Assembly (NCBI RefSeq): GCF_900103005.1
Contig: NZ_FMWL01000011.1
Location: 34,735-98,734 of the forward strand
DNA length: 64,000 nt
Direction: 5' to 3'
DNA from: Acidaminobacter hydrogenoformans DSM 2784
GTDB lineage: Bacteria > Bacillota > Clostridia > Peptostreptococcales > Acidaminobacteraceae
Of this stretch, positions 18,265-26,506 are shown piece after piece. Below the pieces are notes generated by a model, which saw nothing but the letters and a program-made list of their open reading frames with translations, made no database searches and was not told the origin of the DNA. The position numbers and the translations under genes were made by a program. Each line of letters starts with the position of its first letter. Within the stretch, counting starts at the first letter, position 1.

Positions 18265-20040
18265 ATGAAGCGACGTTTCTGGTCTTTCCTAATGATTTGT
18301 GTCATTGCAATTTCACTCGTCAGCATTCCAAATTTGGCGAATTCTACGGTTCCGGCGTTTCCAACGAACTTTGAGGAAGTCACGAATCAGCTCGATCCGC
18401 TGGATCCCATGAAGCTGCCTTATACGGGATTATATGAGCAGACGGTGACCATCGGCAATCTTACCAGAACTTTTAAGGCGTACATACCTGAAAGCGGCGT
18501 CCACTGCGCTTCGAGTGTCTTTATTCTTCCGCCGAATGGTGAAACTGCCGCCGACTTTATTGAGGGCAGCGGCTGGATGGAGATCGCGGATAAAAATGGC
18601 TTCTATTTGTTTGTTCCTGAACCTTTTGAAGGCGAGTGGAAGCAAGATGGCACAGAAGTTGACTATATTAAAGCCGTTGTGGCTGAGACCGCGAAGCGAA
18701 TCTATTACAATCCTTACCCTGGCAATATGTATATTTTGGGATATCAGGAAGGTGCCACGGTGGCGCAACAGGCTGCTATGAGGACGCCAAATTCCTGGGC
18801 GGGCCTTGCGACGTTTGGAGAAATCAATGTTACTGAGGCGTTTATGATGGAGACCGCTGGCTTGGCTTCCAACGATCCGCAAGTGGCGTTATCTGAAGTG
18901 CCAGTACCGGTGTGGATGATCTCGAATAAGCTTAATGATTCGGCGTCAGCGACTTTGGCGTATTGGATGGCTGCGAACAATGTCAGCGATCAAGCTTATA
19001 CGCTTGACGACACTTTCGTTTATATGCCTGAATTGACGACAGTCGACCGAATGATCGACACCCAACCGGTTGCAAAGGTGCAGTTTACCAAGAAAAATAC
19101 AGTTAAATATGACCCTGAATTCAACGAACAAGTCTGGGATGAGTTTTTGAGCAAAGTTGGCAGATTCGCAGGCATTACCAACACGAATCTTCGTGCGCTC
19201 CTTGGCGAAGAGGGCGCAGGCATGGCCGAGCAAAGACTGGTTGTGGATGGCTACAAGCGGACATGGTACGAGTATGTTCCGACCTCAGCCCAAAGCAATC
19301 CAGATCAGCCTCTTCCCGTGGTCGTCGTCTACCACGGCGGCTCCCAAACCAGCACTGCTTATATTGATTACCTGCAGTGGTATAAAATCGCTGAAGAGCG
19401 CAATTTCATTGTGGTCATGCCACAGGGCTACCCTCTGAAGCGCAACGGCATTCCGCATCCATCATGGAATGTCGCGGCTGTTCCGACAGCGCCGGATGAT
19501 ATTGAATTTACTAAAAGCATGATCGAAAATGTGGAAAGCAGATACAACGTGGATCAAGGCAAAGTATACTGTACCGGACAGTCTATGGGCTCCATGATGA
19601 GCCTGCGCGCCGCAATGGCATTGCCTGACATTTTTACGGCTTCAGGCTCGACCTCAGGTGTCATAATAAATCCTGCTATGTATGAACTGACAGATGTGAA
19701 CATTGACTATGAAATTCCTGTTTGGATTATAATGGGACAGAATGACATAGGTGGTGGGTCCTTGGCTCAAAACGCAGCTGCTAAAACGACAGTTGAATAC
19801 TGGATTGAGCGGAACCAAACCGTCACCGTGGATCAAGGCTCCTATTATAAAAATGGCGCCTATAATCACTTCATGTTTGTCAACGACAATAATACACCAA
19901 TGGTCCGTTATTCAGTCGTCGATCAGAAAGGGCATCTCTGTTTGCCGTCTGAAGCCTGGATGTTATGGGACGAGTTTTTCAGCAAGTACATTCGTAATGA
20001 AAATGGAGATATTGAATTTGAAGGCAGGGCAGCTAATTGA
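18265..20040 (+). CDS. Secreted two-domain alpha/beta-hydrolase, N-half degenerate, regulon member 3
   Basis: ATG at 18265 after AGGAGG; 591 residues with a signal peptide (MKRRFWSFLMICVIAISLVS). Like its neighbour it has two hydrolase-like halves: the first has ILGYQEGA with Gln161 in place of the nucleophile Ser, the second an intact G-Q-S-M-G (Ser440) within CTGQSMGSMMSLRAAMALPD, a GGSQTS oxyanion-type loop and a His candidate in GAYNHFMFVND. The C-terminal half resembles the PHB-depolymerase/feruloyl-esterase-like family. The pair at 15750 and 18265 are diverged paralogues with the same N-half loss. Extracellular ester hydrolysis is the likely role; substrate unknown. Confidence 0.75.
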   Translation: MKRRFWSFLMICVIAISLVSIPNLANSTVPAFPTNFEEVTNQLDPLDPMKLPYTGLYEQTVTIGNLTRTFKAYIPESGVHCASSVFILPPNGETAADFIEGSGWMEIADKNGFYLFVPEPFEGEWKQDGTEVDYIKAVVAETAKRIYYNPYPGNMYILGYQEGATVAQQAAMRTPNSWAGLATFGEINVTEAFMMETAGLASNDPQVALSEVPVPVWMISNKLNDSASATLAYWMAANNVSDQAYTLDDTFVYMPELTTVDRMIDTQPVAKVQFTKKNTVKYDPEFNEQVWDEFLSKVGRFAGITNTNLRALLGEEGAGMAEQRLVVDGYKRTWYEYVPTSAQSNPDQPLPVVVVYHGGSQTSTAYIDYLQWYKIAEERNFIVVMPQGYPLKRNGIPHPSWNVAAVPTAPDDIEFTKSMIENVESRYNVDQGKVYCTGQSMGSMMSLRAAMALPDIFTASGSTSGVIINPAMYELTDVNIDYEIPVWIIMGQNDIGGGSLAQNAAAKTTVEYWIERNQTVTVDQGSYYKNGAYNHFMFVNDNNTPMVRYSVVDQKGHLCLPSEAWMLWDEFFSKYIRNENGDIEFEGRAAN

Positions 20041-20067
20041 TGATCACAGTTAGATAGGGATAATGTG

Positions 20068-20118
20068 AAAGAGCCAAGACCATCGGCATAGACTGGTCTT
20101 GGCTCTTTAGGTTTTTTT
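20068..20118 (+). terminator. Intrinsic terminator, GCCAAGACCA family, copy 2
   Basis: A 15-bp stem (AAAGAGCCAAGACCA / TGGTCTTGGCTCTTT) with the same loop as copy 1, then AGGTTTTTTT. It lies between the convergent hydrolase 3 and EamA genes. Confidence 0.85.
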
Positions 20119-20165
20119 GGGGGGAAAATTCAGGGGCTTGTCCGTTGCGATGTTTTTCGCCGGTA

Positions 20166-21071
20166 TCAACCCTTGTTCGTAAAATATGTACCCACTGCTA
20201 AGACTGCGAGCGCTACCCAAAAGTTAAGGCCTGGCAGCTCTCTGAAAACCACAATGGAAGCTGCGGCGCCAATAAACGGCGCGACGGCGTAAAAGGCACT
20301 GGTTTTAGACGCGCCAAGGGTCCGCTGGGCCAGAACATAAAGGTACACGCTGAAGCCATAAGCAATAAAACCGAGGATTAAAGCAGAGATCAGAAGCTTT
20401 GGTTCCGGCAGGGTTTTGCCTATAATCAGGCCTATGCCAAGGGCGCCAAGGCCTGATCCGAAGCCTTTGATTACTACAATTTGCTTAGGATCCTTGCTGG
20501 ACAGCATCCGGGTACAGTTGTTTTCAAGGCCCCAGCAGAGGCAGGCCATGAGGACAAAGGCTGAGCCTACGGAGAAAGAAAGGCTGCCTTCACTTTGGAA
20601 GCTCAGGATCATAGTGGACAGGGTGACGAGGGCTATGCCTGTACCCAGGGTCTTCGAGATCTTTTCATGAAACACCAGTGAGGCAATCATGGTGGTGGTG
20701 ACAATTTCGAAGTTGTTGAGGAGCGACACGTTGGCGGCGGAGGACATTTTCAGGCCAGCCATCAGAAAAATAGGCGCGGCTATATCCAGGATGACCATAG
20801 CGATTATGTACTTCAACTCTGACTTTCCAAGGGAGATTTCGCTTGAGTCGAGGTTGAAGGCTTTATAAACCAGTAAAATAGCAAGCATCCCAATGCCGGC
20901 GCCTAAATAGAGGAGTCCGGCGAGGATGGTGCCGTCGAGATTAGTAAGCAGCAGCTTTGAGAACGGTGTGCTCAAAGCGTAAAAGGCTGCGGCAATAAAA
21001 GCGAAAAGAATGGCAGATTGGTTGGTTTTTTCAGCTTTAAGGCTTTTAGCGGATGAATTTGTTGATGGCAT
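20166..21071 (-). CDS. EamA/DMT-family transporter
   Basis: The 301-residue product has about ten hydrophobic helices in two EamA-type repeats (AFYALSTPFSKLLL at the start of the first, CLCWGLENNCTRML in the second). Drug/metabolite transporters of this family move small molecules or metabolites across the membrane; the substrate is unknown. The start at 21071 lies inside the csoR-like gene, which ends at 21046, so the two frames overlap by 26 bp and are very likely translationally coupled. That places the transporter under the metal sensor, unlike the usual CsoR-copper ATPase pairing. Confidence 0.8.
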   Translation of the reverse strand: MPSTNSSAKSLKAEKTNQSAILFAFIAAAFYALSTPFSKLLLTNLDGTILAGLLYLGAGIGMLAILLVYKAFNLDSSEISLGKSELKYIIAMVILDIAAPIFLMAGLKMSSAANVSLLNNFEIVTTTMIASLVFHEKISKTLGTGIALVTLSTMILSFQSEGSLSFSVGSAFVLMACLCWGLENNCTRMLSSKDPKQIVVIKGFGSGLGALGIGLIIGKTLPEPKLLISALILGFIAYGFSVYLYVLAQRTLGASKTSAFYAVAPFIGAAASIVVFRELPGLNFWVALAVLAVGTYFTNKG

Positions 21072-21321
21072 CTTCTAACTGATCCAGTACGGTGTGATCC
21101 TCTTTTTCCACTGCGTCTGCCACACAGTGTCTAATGTGATCTACCAGAATGATTTTGCCTGTGTTATTGATCGCTGCGTTGACCGCGGAGAGCTGGATGA
21201 GGATGTCGGTGCAGTCTTTGCCGTCAATGACCATTTTTTTAACGGCTTCGAGGTGTCCTATGGCCCGGGAGAGTCGGTTGACGACGTTTTTTGTTTCGGT
21301 GTGCTTGTGCTCGAGCTGCAT
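21046..21321 (-). CDS. csoR: CsoR/RcnR-family metal-sensing repressor, C-H-C copper-type
   Basis: This 91-residue all-helical DUF156 protein has the Cu(I)-CsoR ligand triad: Cys37, His62 and Cys66 with the same spacing (25 and 4) as in known CsoR proteins, in contexts GKDCTDILIQLSAV and DHIRHCV. It should release DNA on binding Cu(I), or on persulfide formation in related sensors. The ATG at 21321 follows AAGGAAG. A CCCCC-T-GGGGG palindrome of the CsoR operator type lies about 40 bp upstream. It is the first gene of a two-gene transcript with an EamA transporter. Confidence 0.85.
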   Translation of the reverse strand: MQLEHKHTETKNVVNRLSRAIGHLEAVKKMVIDGKDCTDILIQLSAVNAAINNTGKIILVDHIRHCVADAVEKEDHTVLDQLEDAINKFIR

Positions 21322-21357
21322 AATATGACTTCCTTTATTGATAGGGTGTTAGGCAAC

Positions 21358-21373
21358 AACCCCCTGGGGGGGA
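21358..21373 (-). promoter_or_regulatory. Candidate CsoR operator
   Basis: A CCCCCTGGGGG dyad at 21360-21370 within a G/C tract upstream of csoR, next to TAGAAT (minus strand), a candidate -10. CsoR proteins bind GC-tract palindromes of this form, so autoregulation is likely. Confidence 0.6.
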
Positions 21374-21489
21374 TAATTCTATTCTAACATAGTTTGGAGT
21401 AAAAGGCATAGTTTCAGGGAAAGATTGTCATCATCACGAAATTGGGTATAGATGGCATAGAAGGACATTTTATAAGTGAGGTGATCCAC

Positions 21490-21834
21490 ATGCTGTCGAA
21501 ACGCATGAAAATCTGTCTAATTACGGGGGCACTGCTGGGTGTGGTTTGTATTGTTGGCGCCTCTGTCAGGTCGGGCTTTCAGAGTGAGGTTTATTTTCTG
21601 TTTGCTTTGTGGTATAACCGGGTGATCCTGGGGCTGGTTATTGGACTGACTGGAAGAGGTTTGAACCTGCCTGGTTCAGTAGTTCGGGGGGCGGCGCTGG
21701 GGCTGGTGGTGTCTTTTGCTTTTTATAGTTCAATTGGTTTTACGGATACGGTAAGCTTTTTAGCAGGTGTGCTGTATGGCATGATTATTGAGTATGTGGC
21801 GTTTAAGCTGGATGTGGGTAAGGGTATGAATTAA
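21490..21834 (+). CDS. Small integral membrane protein of unknown function
   Basis: The ATG at 21490 follows GAGGTG, giving 114 residues. There are three to four hydrophobic helices (residues about 8-25, 35-52, 62-80 and 85-103), short loops and no motif I can tie to a family. It is a single-gene unit diverging from csoR and ending at the terminator at 21884. I do not recognise the family and assign no function. Confidence 0.6.
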   Translation: MLSKRMKICLITGALLGVVCIVGASVRSGFQSEVYFLFALWYNRVILGLVIGLTGRGLNLPGSVVRGAALGLVVSFAFYSSIGFTDTVSFLAGVLYGMIIEYVAFKLDVGKGMN

Positions 21835-21883
21835 GGGTAGGCTACAGAAGTTTCAAAGGCTTTTGAGAATAATCTGGAAAAGT

Positions 21884-21928
21884 AATAGAGCCAAGACCAC
21901 TGTCAAAAATGGTCTTGGTATTTATTTT
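21884..21928 (+). terminator. Intrinsic terminator, GCCAAGACCA family, copy 3
   Basis: GCCAAGACCA pairs with TGGTCTTGGT across a 12-nt loop, then ATTTATTTT. The base of the stem has decayed relative to copies 1 and 2. Confidence 0.75.
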
Positions 21929-21952
21929 GGTAGAAGTGGAATTGAACACGTG

Positions 21953-21988
21953 TTGCAATTACGCTTTTGAAATGATAAAATTAAGCGT
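21953..21988 (+). promoter_or_regulatory. abiE promoter with flanking inverted repeat
   Basis: TTGCAA (21953-21958), a 17-bp spacer and TAAAAT (21976-21981). ACGCTT (21961-21966) and AAGCGT (21983-21988) form an inverted repeat around the -10 box. AbiEi antitoxins are known to autorepress through inverted repeats, so this is a plausible operator. Confidence 0.6.
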
Positions 21989-22013
21989 GAAAGTTACAAA
22001 TGGAGGTGAGGGA

Positions 22014-22604
22014 ATGGGTTACAGAAAGATAATATTAGACTATGCTGACGATAATAATGGTATTGTAACTTCTAATTGGTGTGTTAAAGAAGGTATACCA
22101 ACGGTATATCTTTCACGCATGGTGAAAGATGGAGAACTCCATAGAGTTGAACGCGGCATCTATTCATTAAGTGAATATGATTACGATGATTTTAATATAT
22201 TCCATTTGAAGAATAAAGCAGCTATTTTTTCCTATAGCAGTTCGCTTTATTTGCTTGGCAGAACTGATTTTGTCCCTCATTTGATCGAGGTATCGGTCTA
22301 CACAGGATATAATGCTGCTCATTTTCCAGATGATGTAATCGTACATTATGTTACAAAGGAACTGCTCGATCTTGGGAAAATCTTTGTTGAGACGCCTTTG
22401 GGAAATTCAGTTGAATGCTATGACATGGAAAGAACAGTTTGTGATTTGATCTGTAATCGGAATAAAGTAGATGCTGAGCTTTTTGCAAAAACGCTACAAT
22501 CATGTGTGAAAGAAAATGATTTAAATTTGAACAAACTTTTTTCATATGCAAAAAAAATGAAATGCCTAAAAAAAGTTCAGGAAATCATGGAGGTGCTTTT
22601 GTGA
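22014..22604 (+). CDS. abiEi: AbiEi-type antitoxin (type IV TA, abortive infection)
   Basis: ATG at 22014 after GGAGGTGAGG; 196 residues. The N-terminus is a winged-helix domain of the AbiEi_4 type (ASN-W-C-VKEGIPTVYLSRMVKDGELHR pattern, RGIYSL) followed by the antitoxin domain with YSSSLYLLGRTD and PLGNSVECYDMERTVCDLI. AbiEi proteins repress their own promoter and counteract the AbiEii nucleotidyltransferase without binding it. The stop overlaps the toxin start (GTGA). The pair is markedly AT-rich against its neighbours, consistent with horizontal acquisition. Confidence 0.85.
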   Translation: MGYRKIILDYADDNNGIVTSNWCVKEGIPTVYLSRMVKDGELHRVERGIYSLSEYDYDDFNIFHLKNKAAIFSYSSSLYLLGRTDFVPHLIEVSVYTGYNAAHFPDDVIVHYVTKELLDLGKIFVETPLGNSVECYDMERTVCDLICNRNKVDAELFAKTLQSCVKENDLNLNKLFSYAKKMKCLKKVQEIMEVLL

Positions 22605-23434
22605 ACAAGGCGGCTGTGACGTATAAAGCTCATGGGATTACTGAACGAACTGGTATTTCGTTTAATGCTGTTTTAACTTATTTCTTCTTAGAAACCATTC
22701 TTAAAAAAATGGTTTATGAGGATGTTCAATGTAATTTGATTTTTAAAGGTGGTTTTCTATTATCGAATGTGATTGGGGTGAATACCAGAACAACCGTAGA
22801 TATTGATATGCTGATACATGGATTGGAGCTATCAGAGGTAAACGTTAGAAAGATAGCCTCTCAGATCTGTTTGTCAGGGGCTATCCCTGAAGTTGTCTGT
22901 GAAATTTACAATCTTGAACGAATTCGCTTAGAGGATGTATATGGAGGATTTCGAGTCAAAATTCTATGTAGACTGGATAATATTAAACAAATTGTTCCTT
23001 TAGATTTTGCTACCGGAGATCCAGTGACGCCGTCGCCTTATATCTACAACTTCAAGTGTCTATTTTATGATGATATTATTCCGCTCATGAGTTATAACAC
23101 AGAAACTATGCTTGCTGAAAAACTAGAAACTATAATCCGAAGGAGCCTATCAAACAGCCGTAGTAAAGATTTTTATGATATATATATCTTATGGAAGTTA
23201 TACAAAGACTCTATTGATCTCAATATGCTAAATGTAGCAATTAATAGAACATTTGAGTATAGGGGGACATTGTGGAATCGCCAGTCAATGTTATTATTGT
23301 TAGACGAAATAATTAGTGATACAAATATGAATACAAGATGGATGGCATGGCAAAAGAGAAATCATTTTGCGAAAGATATAAATTTTGAGAAATTGATATC
23401 AGAGATGATAAAAATGGTTAAAACGCTGAATTGA
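22601..23434 (+). CDS. abiEii: AbiEii-type nucleotidyltransferase toxin
   Basis: The GTG at 22601 is chosen: GGAGGTG lies 5 nt upstream and the start overlaps the antitoxin stop by four bases. The 277-residue product has the AbiEii/DUF1814 nucleotidyltransferase core: LIFKGGFLLSNV, then TTVDIDML with the acidic pair, and a later TMLAEKLETIIRR...SRSKDFYDIY segment. AbiEii toxins transfer nucleotides (to tRNA 3' ends in studied relatives) and cause growth arrest during phage infection. All visible motifs are intact, so the module is probably functional. Confidence 0.85.
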   Translation: MNKAAVTYKAHGITERTGISFNAVLTYFFLETILKKMVYEDVQCNLIFKGGFLLSNVIGVNTRTTVDIDMLIHGLELSEVNVRKIASQICLSGAIPEVVCEIYNLERIRLEDVYGGFRVKILCRLDNIKQIVPLDFATGDPVTPSPYIYNFKCLFYDDIIPLMSYNTETMLAEKLETIIRRSLSNSRSKDFYDIYILWKLYKDSIDLNMLNVAINRTFEYRGTLWNRQSMLLLLDEIISDTNMNTRWMAWQKRNHFAKDINFEKLISEMIKMVKTLN

Positions 23435-23556
23435 ATAAAAAGTTAAATACTTTTCATTTCAAATCGAACCTTCAATCACCGCAAAAAGAGGCTATAATAG
23501 CGAATATGCTAATAAATGCAGCATGAAAAGTGTGTATAAGTTCAGGAGGGTGAAGC

Positions 23557-23874
23557 ATGAACGAATTCAAAAACGTAACAGTGGTAAAGGCAGCAAACAT
23601 TTACTACGGCGGTGCGGTGACAAGCCGGACGGTGATTTTTGAGGATGGGGAGAAGATGACCCTGGGGATTATGATGCCGGGGGATTATGAGTTTGGGACA
23701 GCGGAGAAGGAAGTCATGGAGATTCTGTCCGGTAAGCTGAGGGTTCAGCTGCCGGGGGATGAGGAATGGATTGAGATCGACGGGGCGTACACGTTTGAGG
23801 TGCCGGCGGATTCGAAGTTCAAGCTTAAGATTGAGGAAGTCGTGGATTACTGCTGTTCTTATGTGAAGGCGTAG
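23557..23874 (+). CDS. ppnP: Pyrimidine/purine nucleoside phosphorylase, PpnP (YaiE) family
   Basis: This 105-residue cupin-fold protein matches the DUF1255/PpnP family along its whole length ([52 protein letters not shown]). PpnP enzymes split nucleosides with phosphate to give the free base and ribose-1-phosphate. The ATG at 23557 follows AGGAGGGTG. The gene stands alone and ends at the terminator at 23902. Confidence 0.9.
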   Translation: MNEFKNVTVVKAANIYYGGAVTSRTVIFEDGEKMTLGIMMPGDYEFGTAEKEVMEILSGKLRVQLPGDEEWIEIDGAYTFEVPADSKFKLKIEEVVDYCCSYVKA

Positions 23875-23901
23875 TCAGAGCGCTGTGTGCGGTGATATGG
23901 G

Positions 23902-23949
23902 AAGAGCCAAGACCATTGGAGATAAAATGGTTTTGGCTCTTGTTTTTTT
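23902..23949 (+). terminator. Intrinsic terminator, GCCAAGACCA family, copy 4
   Basis: AAGAGCCAAGACCAT pairs with ATGGTTTTGGCTCTT (with G-U pairing), then GTTTTTTT, between the convergent ppnP and EamA genes. Confidence 0.8.
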
Positions 23950-23956
23950 GGTAGTT

Positions 23957-24898
23957 TTACGCCGGGGTCTCCGCGAGCTCCAGCGTCTCATTTGGCTTGG
24001 AAGTGTCTGCCTGGACCAGGATGACACCAGAGAGGATGACAGCCATGGACAGAAGGATGCTGGGGGTGATGGGCTCTTTGAGGAGCAGCCAGCCCATGAG
24101 GACGGCGACCATGGGGTTGATGTAGGCGTAGGTGTTGGCTTTCGACAGTGGCCAGGATTTAATGATGTGCATATAGGCGCTGTATGCCAGGATGGAGCCA
24201 AAAATGATCAGGAAGAGGAGTGCCAGAAGGCTTGCGGTGGATACGTTTAGAGTGTGGTTTTCGCCTGATGCAAAGCTTGCGGCCAAAATGCCAAGACCGG
24301 CAAACAGCATCTGAAGACCGGACTGGACAATGGCATGGCTTGTAAGTCTCACAGTACCTGAATAGAGTGTGCCGACAGACCAGAGGACCACTGAAATCAG
24401 GCATAATGCGACGCCGCGCAGATCCAGCTTCACGTCGCCGCCTCCTGAAATAATGAGAATGGCGACACCACTGAAGCCTATCAGAAGACCTAACCAAATG
24501 CGGGGGCTTGCAGTTCTGAGCTTTGGATAGTAGAGCATTTGCATAACCGCGACTGCAAGCGGGATCGAAGCGACAATCAGAGACACGGCGCCGGCGCTGA
24601 TGTAGCGTGAGGCCAGGCCCACAAAGGCGGGCCCACCAAAGAGGATCAGAAGTCCTATGATGGCGGACTGGATATATTCCCGCGGATGTTCTGGGAAGGG
24701 GATGCCTTTCAGGAGGGCGAACACCAACATGAGTGCCCCGGCAATGGAGAATCTGAGCGCAGTGAAGAACAGCGGCGCTATACCCGTCACACCAATTTTA
24801 ATAGCGACGTAGGCGGAGCCCCAGAATAGACAGACAGCCAGGTAGGCCAGCCAGTTGGTGAGTTCGGCTTTGCTTAAAGTGGGTTTCGGTTTGGGCAT
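23957..24898 (-). CDS. EamA/DMT-family transporter
   Basis: A 313-residue inner-membrane protein with about ten helices in two EamA repeats (LAVCLFWGSAYVAIKIG starts the first, SVVLWSVGTLYSG the second; PMVAVLMGWLLLKEPIT is a typical late motif). Members export amino acids, nucleobases or drugs; the substrate here is unknown. The ATG at 24898 follows AAGGAG. It is a single gene, different in sequence from the EamA gene at 20166, so the two are not recent duplicates. Confidence 0.85.
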   Translation of the reverse strand: MPKPKPTLSKAELTNWLAYLAVCLFWGSAYVAIKIGVTGIAPLFFTALRFSIAGALMLVFALLKGIPFPEHPREYIQSAIIGLLILFGGPAFVGLASRYISAGAVSLIVASIPLAVAVMQMLYYPKLRTASPRIWLGLLIGFSGVAILIISGGGDVKLDLRGVALCLISVVLWSVGTLYSGTVRLTSHAIVQSGLQMLFAGLGILAASFASGENHTLNVSTASLLALLFLIIFGSILAYSAYMHIIKSWPLSKANTYAYINPMVAVLMGWLLLKEPITPSILLSMAVILSGVILVQADTSKPNETLELAETPA

Positions 24899-25063
24899 GG
24901 GGGGTGGGCTCCTTGTCAGTGGGATAATGTGGGGTAGTAGGAATCATTAAATATGAGAATAGTACATATACGCGTTTAGTTTAACAGGTGCAGGTGCATA
25001 TCACAAAAGATATTTTTAACTTTGGGTCAAAATCAATAATTTTTTTCCCGCGGGAAATAGTGA

Positions 25064-25105
25064 AGGAGCCAAGACCACTTGGAAACTATGGCCTTGGCTC
25101 TTTTA
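25064..25105. terminator. Intrinsic terminator, GCCAAGACCA family, copy 5
   Basis: AGGAGCCAAGACCA pairs with TGGCCTTGGCTCT (one mismatch), followed on the plus strand by TTTT. It lies just after the minus-strand MmgE/PrpD gene. Confidence 0.65.
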
Positions 25106-25117
25106 GATTAATGATCA

Positions 25118-26449
25118 CTATACATGGAGCATTTCATTGATTAGCTGAACAATATCCGTCACTGGCTTATCCAGATCTTCAGTCAGCACATTGAGAAGCT
25201 TCGTTTGCTCCTCTTCAGTCAGCATAGGCTTCGTGATTCGTGAAAATTTTTCCGTCATCCAAGCTAAGTCAACCTGGTCTGTGTGCTCGCCAGGTGCAGC
25301 GTAGACACTTGATTTTAGAGTTTTGCCATCTGCCAATTTTATTTCAACTTGTGCAAGACGCTTTTCCGGGAATTGTCTGTCGAGCTCTGGGTCCACCTGG
25401 AAGGTCAGTTTTTTCATGGTGGACAGGACCTCTTCGTTTTCTAAGGCCTCTTCCGTGACTTGCAGAAAGCCGACATCTCCGAAGACCAGTGCAGAAGCAA
25501 CGGGCCAGGCAATGTTGTATTGTGCTTCGTCCGCTCTTTTTGGCACTATTTTGCTGAGGCGGGCGGCGGAGTCAAAGGTGTTGACGGTGACGGATTCTAC
25601 GTCGTTATGTGTGAAATTGTGTTCACTCATGAGGTCTATGATGGCTTTGATGGGTTGATGGGACCATCGGCAGCACGTATAGGGCTTGAAGTAGAGGCGC
25701 ATAGTTTCGAATTCTACGCCTAAGGTGTCGACGTAATGCTGGTATTCCGGGAGCTCCAGAAGATTTCCGTAGCCAGTGCTGCCTGCCAGGGTTTCGAGTA
25801 CGGCCATGGTGCCAACCAACGCACCAAATGGTACGCCATCTTTGTTCATTGAAGGGTATTCGACGGAGCGCATGACCGGGGTCATAGGGGCATGGAAGTC
25901 TGCGATGGAAAGCGCGTTGTTCAGCGTTTCTTTGTCAAGGCCATATAGTCTGCCAATACCAGCCGCTGTTCCGTAAGCGCCATAGGCACCGGTGCTGTGC
26001 AGGAAGCCATAGTGATGCTGCATGGCCAGCGCCCAGCGAATAGTGGTTTCGTAAGCTATGATCAAAGTCGTCAAATATTCTTTGTAAGAGACATTTTTTT
26101 CTGCCGCAGCGGCGGTAATGCCTGCAACAAAGGAGGTTCCTGGATGGCCTTTGATCATATTGTGGCCATCGTCAATGTCAAATGAGTTGGAAGCGTGGGA
26201 CATGGCAATGGTGGCGCCGAGGAGATTATATTGGCCTGCGTCACCCAGTACATTTATTTGACCTGACAAGCCAAGGGTTTTTGCAAGCTTTACACCGGCT
26301 TCAAATTGACGGCCTTTGCTGCCAACAATCAGAGCCATGAGTAAGTCTATGCCGCAGACAATGGCACGGTCTTGGATGTGCTTGGGGAGATCCTCCCATT
26401 TCGTGTTAAGGATATAGGATTCTACTTGATGTGTGGTTTTAAATTCCAT
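25118..26449 (-). CDS. MmgE/PrpD-family protein
   Basis: The ATG at 26449 follows AGGAGG, giving 443 residues; the frame upstream is open but has no ribosome site. The sequence fits MmgE/PrpD throughout: helical N-domain with GATIAMSHASNSFDIDDGH and HPGTSFVAGITAAAAE, HSTGAYGAYGTAAGIGRLYGLD, and KPYTCCRWSHQPIKAIIDLM before the C-domain. The family includes 2-methylcitrate dehydratase, aconitate decarboxylase and related lyases on polycarboxylic acids. It lies 57 bp downstream of the opine-dehydrogenase-family gene on one transcript, so both should act on a related metabolite. The reaction cannot be fixed from sequence. Confidence 0.85.
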   Translation of the reverse strand: MEFKTTHQVESYILNTKWEDLPKHIQDRAIVCGIDLLMALIVGSKGRQFEAGVKLAKTLGLSGQINVLGDAGQYNLLGATIAMSHASNSFDIDDGHNMIKGHPGTSFVAGITAAAAEKNVSYKEYLTTLIIAYETTIRWALAMQHHYGFLHSTGAYGAYGTAAGIGRLYGLDKETLNNALSIADFHAPMTPVMRSVEYPSMNKDGVPFGALVGTMAVLETLAGSTGYGNLLELPEYQHYVDTLGVEFETMRLYFKPYTCCRWSHQPIKAIIDLMSEHNFTHNDVESVTVNTFDSAARLSKIVPKRADEAQYNIAWPVASALVFGDVGFLQVTEEALENEEVLSTMKKLTFQVDPELDRQFPEKRLAQVEIKLADGKTLKSSVYAAPGEHTDQVDLAWMTEKFSRITKPMLTEEEQTKLLNVLTEDLDKPVTDIVQLINEMLHV

Positions 26450-26506
26450 ATCGAGGCCTCCTGTGACAAGTGCGGACATCCGGGGGAATGTCCGCACTTA
26501 TGGGAT

